Assembly (NCBI GenBank): GCA_963623875.1
Contig: CAVFNL010000042.1
Coordinates: forward strand, 16,148 to 80,147
Direction of reading: 5' to 3'
DNA: 64,000 bases
Source of the DNA: UBA3206 sp963623875
Lineage (GTDB): Bacteria > Bacillota_I > Bacilli_A > Acholeplasmatales > Anaeroplasmataceae
Part shown: in pieces, positions 8,610 to 17,389 of the stretch
How positions within the stretch are numbered: position 1 is the stretch's first letter
Layout: each line of letters begins with the position of its first letter
Notes under the pieces: model-generated
The model's database searches: none
What the model saw: only the letters and a program-made list of their open reading frames with translations
What the model was told of the DNA's origin: nothing
Made by a program: the position numbers and the translations under genes

Positions 8610-8735
8610 AAAAGCCTCCCATACATATAAAAAAACTCGGTTAAATTAATAACCGAGCTCACTCGACATCTTATCAACTCGCACACATTATGTGATGTGG
8701 CTACGGCCACGAGTTCTCCGATGTTTTATAACACA
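8610..8735 (-). promoter_or_regulatory. Structured attenuator leader of the MATE gene (candidate riboswitch)
   Basis: About 125 nt of untranslated leader. On the minus strand four helices can be drawn: P1 ACATC/GATGT (8720-8724 with 8666-8670); P2 ACTCG/CGAGT (8710-8714 with 8677-8681); inside P2 a TGGC/GCCA hairpin (8706-8709 with 8698-8701) and a CACAT/GTGTG hairpin (8690-8694 with 8682-8686). A terminator follows, then the MATE ribosome binding site. The ACTCG strand of P2 is also complementary to CGAGT at 8661-8665 and at 8635-8639, the latter in the 3' arm of the terminator, so a switch is possible. Guanidine-IV (mepA motif) RNAs occupy this position before MATE genes, but I cannot confirm that consensus here. 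Confidence 0.6.
8629..8657 (-). terminator. Leader terminator ahead of the MATE gene
   Basis: CTCGGTTA (8650-8657) pairs with TAACCGAG (8636-8643), followed by seven Ts. It lies just 20 bases before the start codon, downstream of a promoter and a folded leader, so it is regulatory. Confidence 0.85.
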
Positions 8736-8741
8736 TGAATA

Positions 8742-8769
8742 ATTATATACTATATAAATTATATGTCAA
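8742..8769 (-). promoter_or_regulatory. Promoter of the MATE leader
   Basis: TTGACA (8764-8769), 16-bp spacer, TATAAT (8742-8747). Transcription should start near 8735, about 125 nt before the MATE start codon. Confidence 0.82.
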
Positions 8770-8783
8770 CGAGTAAACTATAT

Positions 8784-11700
8784 TTAATTTAGTTCATTAC
8801 TTTTTTGACTACTTTTAATATCTATGTCTACTACTTCTTGATTCTTTATTACATTATCATCAAGTTTAACATTATCAATATTTTTTCTTTGGGCATTAAT
8901 GTTATTAGAACGCATAATAATATCTAGATTTTCTTTTTCTAAATTATATTTTTCATTAATAATATCAGCTGTTCTTGTAATAGTATCACTAACCACTAAA
9001 GCCTTATCATATGAATATGATTTAGTGTTTCTTGGATTATTGGCAAATTCACTCATTGAGCCATCATATAGGGTATCTGTATTCTTGTTAAGATATACTT
9101 TTACTACATCTCTTTCTATTTTTAATTTTTTAGACACCAAATTCAGTGTGTTATTAAGCATCTTTTTTTCTTCTTTGTAATCTTTTGGGTGAATTAACAT
9201 TTTAATAAACCAATTTTTATTATGAATCATTTTCATAGTTTTAAATACTTCACGGTAGCTTTGTAAGAAAACTTTTTTAGAATCATTAGTATAGTTCTTA
9301 TTATCATCAAATTTAACAATACCCTCACTAATTGTTTGATATGCATGTAAAAATTCTAATGCTTTTCCTCTATAATCTAAATTATTAAATCCAGCATCAT
9401 TCTTTTCTTTATACGAAACCCCATCATATTTAACATCTAAAATTCTATTCATTCCATATGCAACCTCAAGCATATCCACTTTATCTTGATTGCTCATAGT
9501 TTCAAGAGGGCTCAAAGAATTCTTGTCTAAAAGATCGTTTATTGCAATTTTGAAAATATCATTAAGTTCAATCGCAAATTCACTCATTGCATTACTATTT
9601 AGAATAATAGAATCCTCTTTTAGTACATTATTTTCTAGTGAATTTTTATATACTTCATTAAACAATTTAATAAATTCTTCTTTATAAAATTTATTATTAT
9701 CAAAATCTATTTTCCCAAAATTATCAGTAAATATTTTTTTATCAAGGCTCAAATTATATTTTTCATTAAATTTGTCTAAAGCACTATAAAACTTTTGATG
9801 CTCCCTAAATTCTTCAAATACAGCAGGACGAATAATTGCCCCTGCCATAGATTTAAGTTCTTCATCACTAAAACCTAAACCCTTTAAATTTTCTTTTGGA
9901 TTTTTAACAAACGAATATATTTCATCATATTCAGTAATACTTAAATCTTTATAATTTGCAAGTTTCATTAATGCTTGCGCAATATCTGGAAAGTAGAATG
10001 TCAACATATTTTTATAGTCATATTTTCTATCTAATTTTTGACCTTGAAGATTTAGAAGCCCACTTTCTTTTAGCTTAGTCATCTCTTGAAATAAACTCTT
10101 AGAATATGAAATCAAATCTGAAACATTAACTTCATGTTCACTAACATATTTCTTACAATCAAAGCCTTTTATTATATGTAGTGCATCCCTTGATTTAAAA
10201 TCTTTACAATATAGTTCACTAAATTCTAAATTATCATTGTGTGTTAAAATCACATTAAACAATTGATCACAAACATTTGCATTGTCATAGAAATAGAAAT
10301 CACCATATTCTTTTGACGCGCCTGTTATCATATCATCATTTCCTACAAAAAGTGAATAGTGTAACAAATTTTCATCTTTTGGATCTGGATCGTGACAAAT
10401 AAAGTTTTCAACAAAACGGAATGTTCCTCTAACAGTTACATAATTTTTAAGACTATAAAGTCTCATTATTTTTTCTTCTCTTGAAACATCTTTAAAGACA
10501 TTATCAACATATTCATCAGAATATAATTTTTCAACTATATCTTTACTTCCGGCAAGTGGATTATCTATATATTTAACTACATCAATACCCGCAGCTTTTA
10601 GGCTTGAAAACACATAATAGAATCCATTTAGGGTAGCATTTAAGTCTAAATCTAAAGAAAATTCTTTAGGAATATAACTCTCTCTTAAGTTAGACATATT
10701 AGTTGGGATTGATAATAAATCAGGATTTATTTTTTCTCTTAAGAATGCATAAATCTCTTTCAAATTATTATATTGTTTTACATATTCATTTTTAGCTCTT
10801 TCAAGATTTGCATAATCATTATTTTTTATAATATCATGCAAATTATTTCTTGCATCATAAAAGCGTCTAAATCCATATACTTTAGTCCCTTGTTCAAAAA
10901 CAAATTCACTATCTAAAAGTCCTAATTGATCCATTTTGTTATAAACTTCAACTAAATTCTTTTTATACTCAGCACCAAACTCTAGATTATGTCTATTTAG
11001 TGATTTTATTGTTTCCTCATCACCAATTAAAACATCCTTATATATAGCTTCATTACTTGTTTTTATATCTATATAATCGGTTAAATTATTTTTCTCTACA
11101 TAATCTTTTACGTGTCCTTTTATACGTTTAGCAATAAGTTTTTGCAAACTTGATTCTACATGATCACTTTGCGGTTTTGAAACATATTCAAGTTCATTAA
11201 CTTCATCTAGAATAGCACTATATTTATTCTTATCTTCATCGCTTAAATTTGTTTCGTTCAAACCATTTTTCGCATTATTAATGTCTACTTCAAAATCATG
11301 AACATAATTTTCTTCTATAGGATCATATGATAAAATTTCATCCGCAAGTCTATCACATCTTTCCTGGCCTACAAATGACGTTACAATGTCAACATATTTT
11401 CCGATTTCATCATGAAAATAACCAGAACTTAAACTAGTATACATCATAGACAAATCAATATCTTCAGGCTTCATGTTTTTGAAATTATTATTATTTGAAA
11501 TCAATTTAGATTTTAAATTATCTAGTTTTTCACCATCGCCCATTTCTATGAATTTTTCTTCAAGCAATTTAAATTCATCTTTTGATAGGCTAGAGCATAA
11601 AACTCTAAACAAATTGACCATTTTCTTATAATCAGTTTGAAGTGCATCTTCGTATAATAAAACTTTAGCTTCTGCTTTAACAGACTTATCTATATCTTTA

Positions 11701-11792
11701 TCACTAACATCTTTATTTGCATCATTAAGCTTTGCTTTATTAGTATTATAAGCATCAATAACTTTTTTTATAACATCTATAAATTTTGACAT
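8784..11792 (-). CDS. Large hypothetical cytosolic protein (about 1000 residues)
   Basis: I do not recognise this 1002-residue protein. It is rich in Lys, Asn, Asp and Leu, has no signal peptide or clear membrane segment, and looks mainly helical with long charged stretches. The C-terminal ~100 residues (after LIHPKDYKEEKKMLNN) are hydrophilic and probably disordered. The start is supported by GAGGT ten bases upstream, the same AGAGGTAT-type site used by the other giant orphan at 52820. It is transcribed alone, between a MATE gene and the end of the ten-gene operon. Overall size, composition and isolation resemble the 52820 gene, but no sequence similarity is evident by eye. Confidence 0.85.
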   Translation of the reverse strand: MSKFIDVIKKVIDAYNTNKAKLNDANKDVSDKDIDKSVKAEAKVLLYEDALQTDYKKMVNLFRVLCSSLSKDEFKLLEEKFIEMGDGEKLDNLKSKLISNNNNFKNMKPEDIDLSMMYTSLSSGYFHDEIGKYVDIVTSFVGQERCDRLADEILSYDPIEENYVHDFEVDINNAKNGLNETNLSDEDKNKYSAILDEVNELEYVSKPQSDHVESSLQKLIAKRIKGHVKDYVEKNNLTDYIDIKTSNEAIYKDVLIGDEETIKSLNRHNLEFGAEYKKNLVEVYNKMDQLGLLDSEFVFEQGTKVYGFRRFYDARNNLHDIIKNNDYANLERAKNEYVKQYNNLKEIYAFLREKINPDLLSIPTNMSNLRESYIPKEFSLDLDLNATLNGFYYVFSSLKAAGIDVVKYIDNPLAGSKDIVEKLYSDEYVDNVFKDVSREEKIMRLYSLKNYVTVRGTFRFVENFICHDPDPKDENLLHYSLFVGNDDMITGASKEYGDFYFYDNANVCDQLFNVILTHNDNLEFSELYCKDFKSRDALHIIKGFDCKKYVSEHEVNVSDLISYSKSLFQEMTKLKESGLLNLQGQKLDRKYDYKNMLTFYFPDIAQALMKLANYKDLSITEYDEIYSFVKNPKENLKGLGFSDEELKSMAGAIIRPAVFEEFREHQKFYSALDKFNEKYNLSLDKKIFTDNFGKIDFDNNKFYKEEFIKLFNEVYKNSLENNVLKEDSIILNSNAMSEFAIELNDIFKIAINDLLDKNSLSPLETMSNQDKVDMLEVAYGMNRILDVKYDGVSYKEKNDAGFNNLDYRGKALEFLHAYQTISEGIVKFDDNKNYTNDSKKVFLQSYREVFKTMKMIHNKNWFIKMLIHPKDYKEEKKMLNNTLNLVSKKLKIERDVVKVYLNKNTDTLYDGSMSEFANNPRNTKSYSYDKALVVSDTITRTADIINEKYNLEKENLDIIMRSNNINAQRKNIDNVKLDDNVIKNQEVVDIDIKSSQKSNELN

Positions 11793-11933
11793 AATATACC
11801 TCTTCTATTTTTTATCTTTCTTTTATTTTACATTATTTCTATATTATTTAATATAAAAAATGAACAATTTGTAAAAATTAGTAATATATTAAATGATTTT
11901 GTTCTTAATGATTACGCTCGTTTTTTATACCTT

Positions 11934-11962
11934 AAAAAAAGATACCTATTTTCTTAGGTATC
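11934..11962 (-). terminator. Terminator of the ten-gene operon (20561 to 11988)
   Basis: On the minus strand GATACCTA and TAGGTATC form an 8-bp stem with a short loop, followed by seven Ts. It is the first strong terminator downstream of the gene series that begins at 20561. Confidence 0.85.
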
Positions 11963-11987
11963 TCATTATTTTTTTTACAATGCTCTT

Positions 11988-12539
11988 TTATAACATATTT
12001 CCGCAGTTATTACAAAATTTAGCATCTTCTTCGTTTAATTTACCACATTTAGGACATTTTATTTTAATAATTTCTTTTTTTAAATTACTTCCTGTCTCTT
12101 TTTTAAAATTATTATAGGCTTTACCTATTGTAGTACCACTCTCTTCTACATGATGTTTAACATAATCATCGTGAACTTCACCTACAATAGGGCCCATAGT
12201 ATTTACGCCATACGCAATGATATTTCTTCTATAAGTAAATACTAATAAAACTATTCCACCTGCTATAGGCATAATTGATAAAAACATTATAACAACGAAT
12301 ACTATATAATATCTTCTAGGCATATCATTTAAGTCTTTTGTATTTGAATACCACCATCCATCATACCATTTATCATATTGTTTGTTATAAGATATTTTAC
12401 TAATTATAAATCCTATAAAACTAATAACTAATAAAGATATTCCTACAATAATAAGTGTGTAGGCAATTTTTCTTAATTTTTTATTGGTATTTTGGTATTG
12501 TTTTTCACCAATCAAATCTAAATTATCAAAATCTTTCAT
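11988..12539 (-). CDS. Membrane protein with C-terminal zinc ribbon
   Basis: 183 residues: two hydrophobic segments (about 26-50 and 80-106, joined by a Trp/Tyr-rich loop) and a C-terminal zinc ribbon of the form CPKCGKLNEEDAKFCNNCG. The ribbon at the extreme C-terminus is the common 'zinc-ribbon plus TM' layout of small Firmicutes membrane proteins of unknown role. It is the last gene of the long operon, 18 bp after the MBL lipoprotein gene. Confidence 0.8.
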   Translation of the reverse strand: MKDFDNLDLIGEKQYQNTNKKLRKIAYTLIIVGISLLVISFIGFIISKISYNKQYDKWYDGWWYSNTKDLNDMPRRYYIVFVVIMFLSIMPIAGGIVLLVFTYRRNIIAYGVNTMGPIVGEVHDDYVKHHVEESGTTIGKAYNNFKKETGSNLKKEIIKIKCPKCGKLNEEDAKFCNNCGNML

Positions 12540-12557
12540 AAACGTCCTTCTTACTAC

Positions 12558-13760
12558 TTATTTCCACTCTTCAGGCATACTTCTTATAGTTCGCTCAACT
12601 CCGTTTAATGTAACTTTAGTTGAGAACCATTCACTGTCTTTTAGTTTTGTATAACTATTAGAACAAAATAAGCCAACTTCGCCGTTACAAGATATAACAA
12701 CATTACCATTCATAGCCTTATATCCTTCAGTATGAATATAATCAGTTCCACTCTTGTCAGTTAATATTTCATATGATTCATAAGTGCTTGTTACATATAC
12801 TTGGTCTGTATATTTTGCAATTCTATCAATATATTGTTGCGTAGGGAATTGATTGTCTGTATTTTTAGTATATTCGTCAGTTCCACAACAACAAGATACA
12901 ACACTCATCTTAGGTTTAATTAATAATAACAAGCAATCATTTGAAGAAGTTTTACTTCCGTGATGTCCAGCCTTGTAAAGCTCTACTTGTGGTAAAGTCT
13001 TTTCAGCAGTCGAAGAATCATAATATTCAGCAAGTTTTTCTTCTCCTTCTTTTTCAAGATCTCCTCCTAAAAAGAAATGCTTATCACCATAATTAAACAT
13101 AGTAACTACAGAATTATTATTTTCATCAGTTGCAGGATTAAAATAGTAATAATTATAAAGAAGTTCGAAACTAATCTCTTCACCGTTAGAACCAGTACCT
13201 AAAACATACTTTCTTTGAGCGCCATTTTCATTATTCCAACATTCTTTGGTTGTATAATGATTTGAAGCTTTTTCTCTAGCCATAAGATATTTATTATATG
13301 TAGAAGTTGTTTTAGTTGTATATGTGAAATCTATTACTGTATCAACGCTATAATAATCAAACAGTTTAGGGAATGATGCTATATGATCAGAGTCTCCGTG
13401 TGTAGCTATTACATACTCTAGTTTTTTATCAAGACAATATTTATCAACATATGCTTCAATAGTTTCACTAGACGATACTTCTGATCCAGCATCAATTAAT
13501 ATATCATTATCTCCTGCCTTAATATATATCGAATCCCCTGCTTTATCATTTCCAAGCATCATAAAATGAATTTGAAAATCATCATATATAACACCATCGT
13601 TTTTTACAATCTCTTCAGTACTATCACCATCTTTTTCTTCTGAAGTATCATTTTTTATATATTTATCAATTAGATCAGTAAAAGAATCAAGACTGCATGA
13701 TGATAAGGTGAGAGATGTTCCTGCAAGAATTAAAATTCCAATTAAGTTTTTAAATTTCAT
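12558..13760 (-). CDS. ComEC/Rec2-type MBL-fold lipoprotein
   Basis: A 400-residue exported protein. The N-terminus is a lipoprotein signal (basic start, hydrophobic core, lipobox LTLSSC with Cys at 22). After a disordered acidic linker comes a metallo-beta-lactamase domain with the motif THGDSDH and later GGDLEKEGEE and KAGHHGSKTSS, the pattern of the ComEC C-terminal hydrolase domain. Proteins of this type are predicted extracellular nucleases or phosphodiesterases; without the ComEC channel this one is not a DNA-uptake channel by itself. It sits inside the long operon, 15 bp after a small unknown gene. Confidence 0.85.
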   Translation of the reverse strand: MKFKNLIGILILAGTSLTLSSCSLDSFTDLIDKYIKNDTSEEKDGDSTEEIVKNDGVIYDDFQIHFMMLGNDKAGDSIYIKAGDNDILIDAGSEVSSSETIEAYVDKYCLDKKLEYVIATHGDSDHIASFPKLFDYYSVDTVIDFTYTTKTTSTYNKYLMAREKASNHYTTKECWNNENGAQRKYVLGTGSNGEEISFELLYNYYYFNPATDENNNSVVTMFNYGDKHFFLGGDLEKEGEEKLAEYYDSSTAEKTLPQVELYKAGHHGSKTSSNDCLLLLIKPKMSVVSCCCGTDEYTKNTDNQFPTQQYIDRIAKYTDQVYVTSTYESYEILTDKSGTDYIHTEGYKAMNGNVVISCNGEVGLFCSNSYTKLKDSEWFSTKVTLNGVERTIRSMPEEWK

Positions 13761-13775
13761 ATTAATTCCTCACAA

Positions 13776-14168
13776 TTATAATTTAATAATTAATATTTCT
13801 ACATCATCTAGCGAATTTTTAAATTCATCGCAAATATTATCATATAAATTTCTTAAAAATGATGTTTTACTATCACAAAATTCATTAAATAAATCTATTG
13901 AAATGCTAACACTATCTTTAGTTTCTAGATCATATAAAAGTTTATATAATTCATTATCTAGGCTAAAATTATTATTAAATATTTCTATATCATCATTACT
14001 TGTTTTAGTGTTTAGTCTTACTTTAAGTCCTTCAAAACTATTATCATAATAATTATTTGGGGCTTGTTTAAGTTCTTTTTCAATCAGTAAATTTGATATA
14101 GGGCTTTCTATATCAAATTCTAGGTCAAATACTAAATTATCATTATTATCATAAGCATTTACTATCAT
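13776..14168 (-). CDS. Hypothetical protein (130 residues)
   Basis: Not recognised. An acidic, Asn/Asp-rich soluble protein with predicted alternating beta strands at the start (MIVNAYDNNDNLVFDLEFDI) and no signal or membrane segment. The gene lies 12 bp after the ABC-F gene and 15 bp before the MBL lipoprotein gene, with an AAGGAG site, so it is a genuine member of the operon. Confidence 0.75.
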   Translation of the reverse strand: MIVNAYDNNDNLVFDLEFDIESPISNLLIEKELKQAPNNYYDNSFEGLKVRLNTKTSNDDIEIFNNNFSLDNELYKLLYDLETKDSVSISIDLFNEFCDSKTSFLRNLYDNICDEFKNSLDDVEILIIKL

Positions 14169-14179
14169 AATTTACTCCT

Positions 14180-15712
14180 TTAATATTTAAGTTCATAATC
14201 AACAAGTCCATCATAAAAATGATCCTCATGGGATACTAATATAACAGAACCTGGGAAATCTTTTAACGCCTTATATAAGGCTTCTTTTGTGTTTAAGTCA
14301 AGATGGTTTGTAGGCTCATCTAAGATAAGTATGTTACTCTTTTTCATAAGCATTAACGCAAGTCTTACTCTTGTTTGTTCTCCACCAGATAACTCACGCA
14401 TACTCTTAATTGCTAAATCACCTTTAATACCTGTTTTAGCTAAAACACTGCGTAAGTCTAAATCCGTTTTTGTGGGATAAAAACCTCTTAGATAGTTAAC
14501 AGGGGTAATATCTTCATATTCCTCTTCTTGTCTAAAATAATTTATATCCGCACTAGGATTAAACTTATATGTTCCACTAAGTGGTTTTATTACATCTAAT
14601 ACTGTTTTTAATAATGTAGATTTACCAATACCATTTTTACCAATTATAGCTACTTTTTCATTTTGTTTTATCAAAATATTTAAAGGCTCTAAAAGTGGCT
14701 TATTATAACCAATTACTAAATCTTTTGTTTTAAGTACTTCTTGGCCTAAACCTTTAGAAAATGGAAAATTAAATTTAATATTCATAGTAGCTTCAGGTCT
14801 ATCTAATTTATCTAGATGTTCTAACATCTTAACTCTTGATTGAGCTGCACGTGCTGAGGTTGCTCTTACTCTATTTTTTTCAATAAAAGCCTCTGTTTGT
14901 TTAATAAACTTTTGTTGATTATTATACTCACGAATGTAGTGTTCATTTCTTATTTCAGATTCCTTTAAATAGAAATTATAATCTCCTTTATATCTTTCCA
15001 TCTTTTTGTTAGAAAGTTCATACACAACATTTGCGATCTCAGATATAAAATGTGTATCATGTGAAATACACACAAATGCATTTTGATAGGAATTAAGATA
15101 TTTTATTAACCATTCAACATGCTCTTTATCTAAGAAATTTGTAGGTTCGTCTAAGAGTAGTACTTTATGATTTTCAAGCAACATCTTAGCTAAAAATACT
15201 TTTTCTCTTTGTCCCCCAGACAAATTCTTAAGCATTGTTTGTGACATATCAATGCTTGTTAGTCCAAGTCCGTTAACAACATTACCAATTGTTGAATTTA
15301 TAGCATAAAAATTAGATCTTTCTAATTCTTCTGAAATAGCTCCTGCAATATTTAAGATTCTATCATAATCATATTCAGGGGCTGTTTCTAGCATTGCATA
15401 ATAATTATTCATTTCCTTTTCTTTATCAAATAATGGTCTAAACACACCATATATATAATCAGCTACACATATATCACTTTTAACTTCTAAATGTTGATCT
15501 AGATATGAAAAAGTAACGCCTGGCATCCAACATACACTACCTTTATCAGGTATTATATTTTTTGTAATTATTTTCATAAATGTTGATTTTCCACAACCAT
15601 TTTTTCCAACAATTACAATATGTTCTCCTTCATTAATTCTAAAAGAAAGATCATTATATAATTCATTATCTGTATATTTGAATTTTAATCCTTCTACGTC
15701 AAGTAAACTCAT
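14180..15712 (-). CDS. ABC-F family ATP-binding protein
   Basis: A soluble protein of 510 residues with two ABC ATPase domains and no membrane domain. Walker A: GKNGCGKST and GKNGIGKST; signatures: LSGGQREKV and LSGGEQTRV; Walker B: LLLDEPTNFLD and LILDEPTNHLD. The linker between the domains is helical and charged, as in ABC-F translation factors (ribosome E-site binders, some giving antibiotic resistance). Which subgroup cannot be decided by eye. An in-frame start lies 12 bases upstream, but GGAGG is inside it, so 15712 is the start. It abuts the preceding pseudouridine synthase stop. Confidence 0.92.
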   Translation of the reverse strand: MSLLDVEGLKFKYTDNELYNDLSFRINEGEHIVIVGKNGCGKSTFMKIITKNIIPDKGSVCWMPGVTFSYLDQHLEVKSDICVADYIYGVFRPLFDKEKEMNNYYAMLETAPEYDYDRILNIAGAISEELERSNFYAINSTIGNVVNGLGLTSIDMSQTMLKNLSGGQREKVFLAKMLLENHKVLLLDEPTNFLDKEHVEWLIKYLNSYQNAFVCISHDTHFISEIANVVYELSNKKMERYKGDYNFYLKESEIRNEHYIREYNNQQKFIKQTEAFIEKNRVRATSARAAQSRVKMLEHLDKLDRPEATMNIKFNFPFSKGLGQEVLKTKDLVIGYNKPLLEPLNILIKQNEKVAIIGKNGIGKSTLLKTVLDVIKPLSGTYKFNPSADINYFRQEEEYEDITPVNYLRGFYPTKTDLDLRSVLAKTGIKGDLAIKSMRELSGGEQTRVRLALMLMKKSNILILDEPTNHLDLNTKEALYKALKDFPGSVILVSHEDHFYDGLVDYELKY

Positions 15713-15713
15713 T

Positions 15714-16538
15714 TTATCCTCCAAATGATGGTTTTATTTCAAAATTCATTTCTTTATTATTAAATGGGTCTATAAAATTTAATTTATATGAACAAAGATG
15801 AAGATTACATCCACTACCATATATCGCATCACCCACAATAGGATGTCCTATATAAGAAAGATGTACTCTTATTTGATGACATCTTCCTGTATACAATTTT
15901 AATTCTAGAAGTGTTTTATCTTCATACTTCTTTAAAACTTTATACGTTGTAATAGATTCTTTGCCATCTTTATCTACTACTCTTCTTTGATTATTAACTT
16001 TTTTAATAGGCGCTTCTATAGTACCATCTTTTTCTATTACGCCTTCGACTAAAGCCAAATAATATCTATTAATATTATCTAGCATGCTAGATAATACTAA
16101 AGCACTATATTTATCTTTAGCAACAATTAAAATACCTTCAGTATCTTTATCTAGTCTGTTGATGAAATGAATAGTATTTTGTTTATTATTTTTTTTATAA
16201 TACGAAAGTAATGCATTATAAAGTGATCTAAAATCATTATACCCTGTAGGTATAGTTTTTAACCCTCTTGGTTTGTTTATTATAATATATTCTTCGCATT
16301 CATATAATATATCAAGTGGTATATCATAATAATTTATATCACTTGACATATCTTGTTCGTAAACTATTTTTAATATATCCCCCTTCGATACTAAACAATA
16401 ATTTTTTACCTCAATATCATTTAAAAAATATTTAACATTCATGTTTTTTAAATGTCTTGAAAACTTTCTAGATATATTATCTTTTATATATTCTTTTAAT
16501 GTGGCATCATATGATATTTCTAATTTTAATTCTTTCAT
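15714..16538 (-). CDS. RluA/RluD-family pseudouridine synthase (first of two)
   Basis: Converts uridine to pseudouridine in rRNA or tRNA. Residues 1-65 look like an S4 RNA-binding domain; the catalytic domain contains INKPRGLKTIP and the active-site motif NRLDKDTEGILIV, in which Asp is the nucleophile, followed by LYTGRCHQIRVH. The usual HRLDxxTSG is NRLDxxTEG here. Length 274. Its start overlaps the end of the next pseudouridine synthase gene by four bases. The target uridine is unknown. Confidence 0.92.
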   Translation of the reverse strand: MKELKLEISYDATLKEYIKDNISRKFSRHLKNMNVKYFLNDIEVKNYCLVSKGDILKIVYEQDMSSDINYYDIPLDILYECEEYIIINKPRGLKTIPTGYNDFRSLYNALLSYYKKNNKQNTIHFINRLDKDTEGILIVAKDKYSALVLSSMLDNINRYYLALVEGVIEKDGTIEAPIKKVNNQRRVVDKDGKESITTYKVLKKYEDKTLLELKLYTGRCHQIRVHLSYIGHPIVGDAIYGSGCNLHLCSYKLNFIDPFNNKEMNFEIKPSFGG

Positions 16539-17389
16539 ATTAATTTAAACATATCCTTAGGAATAGGTGCTACAACTACTATATCCTCTTCTGTATAAGG
16601 GTCTTTCATTTCTACTTTATATGAATGAAGAGCTTGTCTTTTAATAAGATTATCTTTACCACCATATAGGGTGTCACCAAGTAATGGATGTTTTATATAT
16701 GAAAAATGAACTCTTATTTGATGTGTTCTTCCTGTCTCTAGCATAGCTTCTAATACAGTGTAGTTTTTATGTCTTTTTATAACTTTATAGTGAGTTATAG
16801 CTTTAAGACCACTTTCTCCTACTCTTTTTTTACCATTCACATGTCTATCTTTTGCGATAGGCTCACATATTGTACCTTCAGTATTTGAAAATACACCTTC
16901 TGCAAGCAATAAATATGTTCTTTTAATTTCGTGATTTGAAAGTAGAAAGTTATAATAGCTTTGAGTTAATATATCTTTTGCAAATATTACACAACCCGAA
17001 GTCAATGTGTCTATTCTATGTAGATATTTAACACTTCTTCTAATTCCTTTAGCCTCATAATATCCTGCGACATAGTTAGATAGTGTACCATCTTTTGTTT
17101 TATCATCAGGATGGACCATAATTCCTTCTTTTTTATTGACTATAAGAATATGTTCATCTTCATATAAAATATCAATATGTTTATGATTTATTACAAAATC
17201 AATATCCTCAGGATATGAAATCATTAAGATATCATCTGTTTTTAACAATGAATTTATAGTCGCATAATTAGAATTCAAATAAAAAGTACATAAATTCTTC
17301 TTATCTTTTCCTAAGTGGTAAAAATCTAAGAAATCTATTATTTTTTTGTTATTAAATTTTTTACTTACATAATAACATGTTTCACTCAT
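16535..17389 (-). CDS. RluA/RluD-family pseudouridine synthase (second of two)
   Basis: A paralogue of the downstream gene. The active-site motif is LHRIDTLTSGCVIFAKD, with VNKKEGIMVHPDD before it and LETGRTHQIRVHFSYIKHP after it. The N-terminal 60 residues form a diverged S4-like domain. Length 284. It overlaps the patatin gene by eight bases upstream and the first synthase by four downstream, so the three are translationally coupled. The two copies differ clearly, so distinct RNA targets are expected. Confidence 0.92.
   Translation of the reverse strand: MSETCYYVSKKFNNKKIIDFLDFYHLGKDKKNLCTFYLNSNYATINSLLKTDDILMISYPEDIDFVINHKHIDILYEDEHILIVNKKEGIMVHPDDKTKDGTLSNYVAGYYEAKGIRRSVKYLHRIDTLTSGCVIFAKDILTQSYYNFLLSNHEIKRTYLLLAEGVFSNTEGTICEPIAKDRHVNGKKRVGESGLKAITHYKVIKRHKNYTVLEAMLETGRTHQIRVHFSYIKHPLLGDTLYGGKDNLIKRQALHSYKVEMKDPYTEEDIVVVAPIPKDMFKLI

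Noticed and set aside
8666..8724. Purine, THF or T-box identity for the MATE leader
   Set aside because: The junction bases, loops and T-box core expected for those classes are absent.
8784..11792. Homology between the two giant orphans (8784 and 52820)
   Set aside because: Length and composition match, but I found no shared motif by eye, so I do not call them paralogues.
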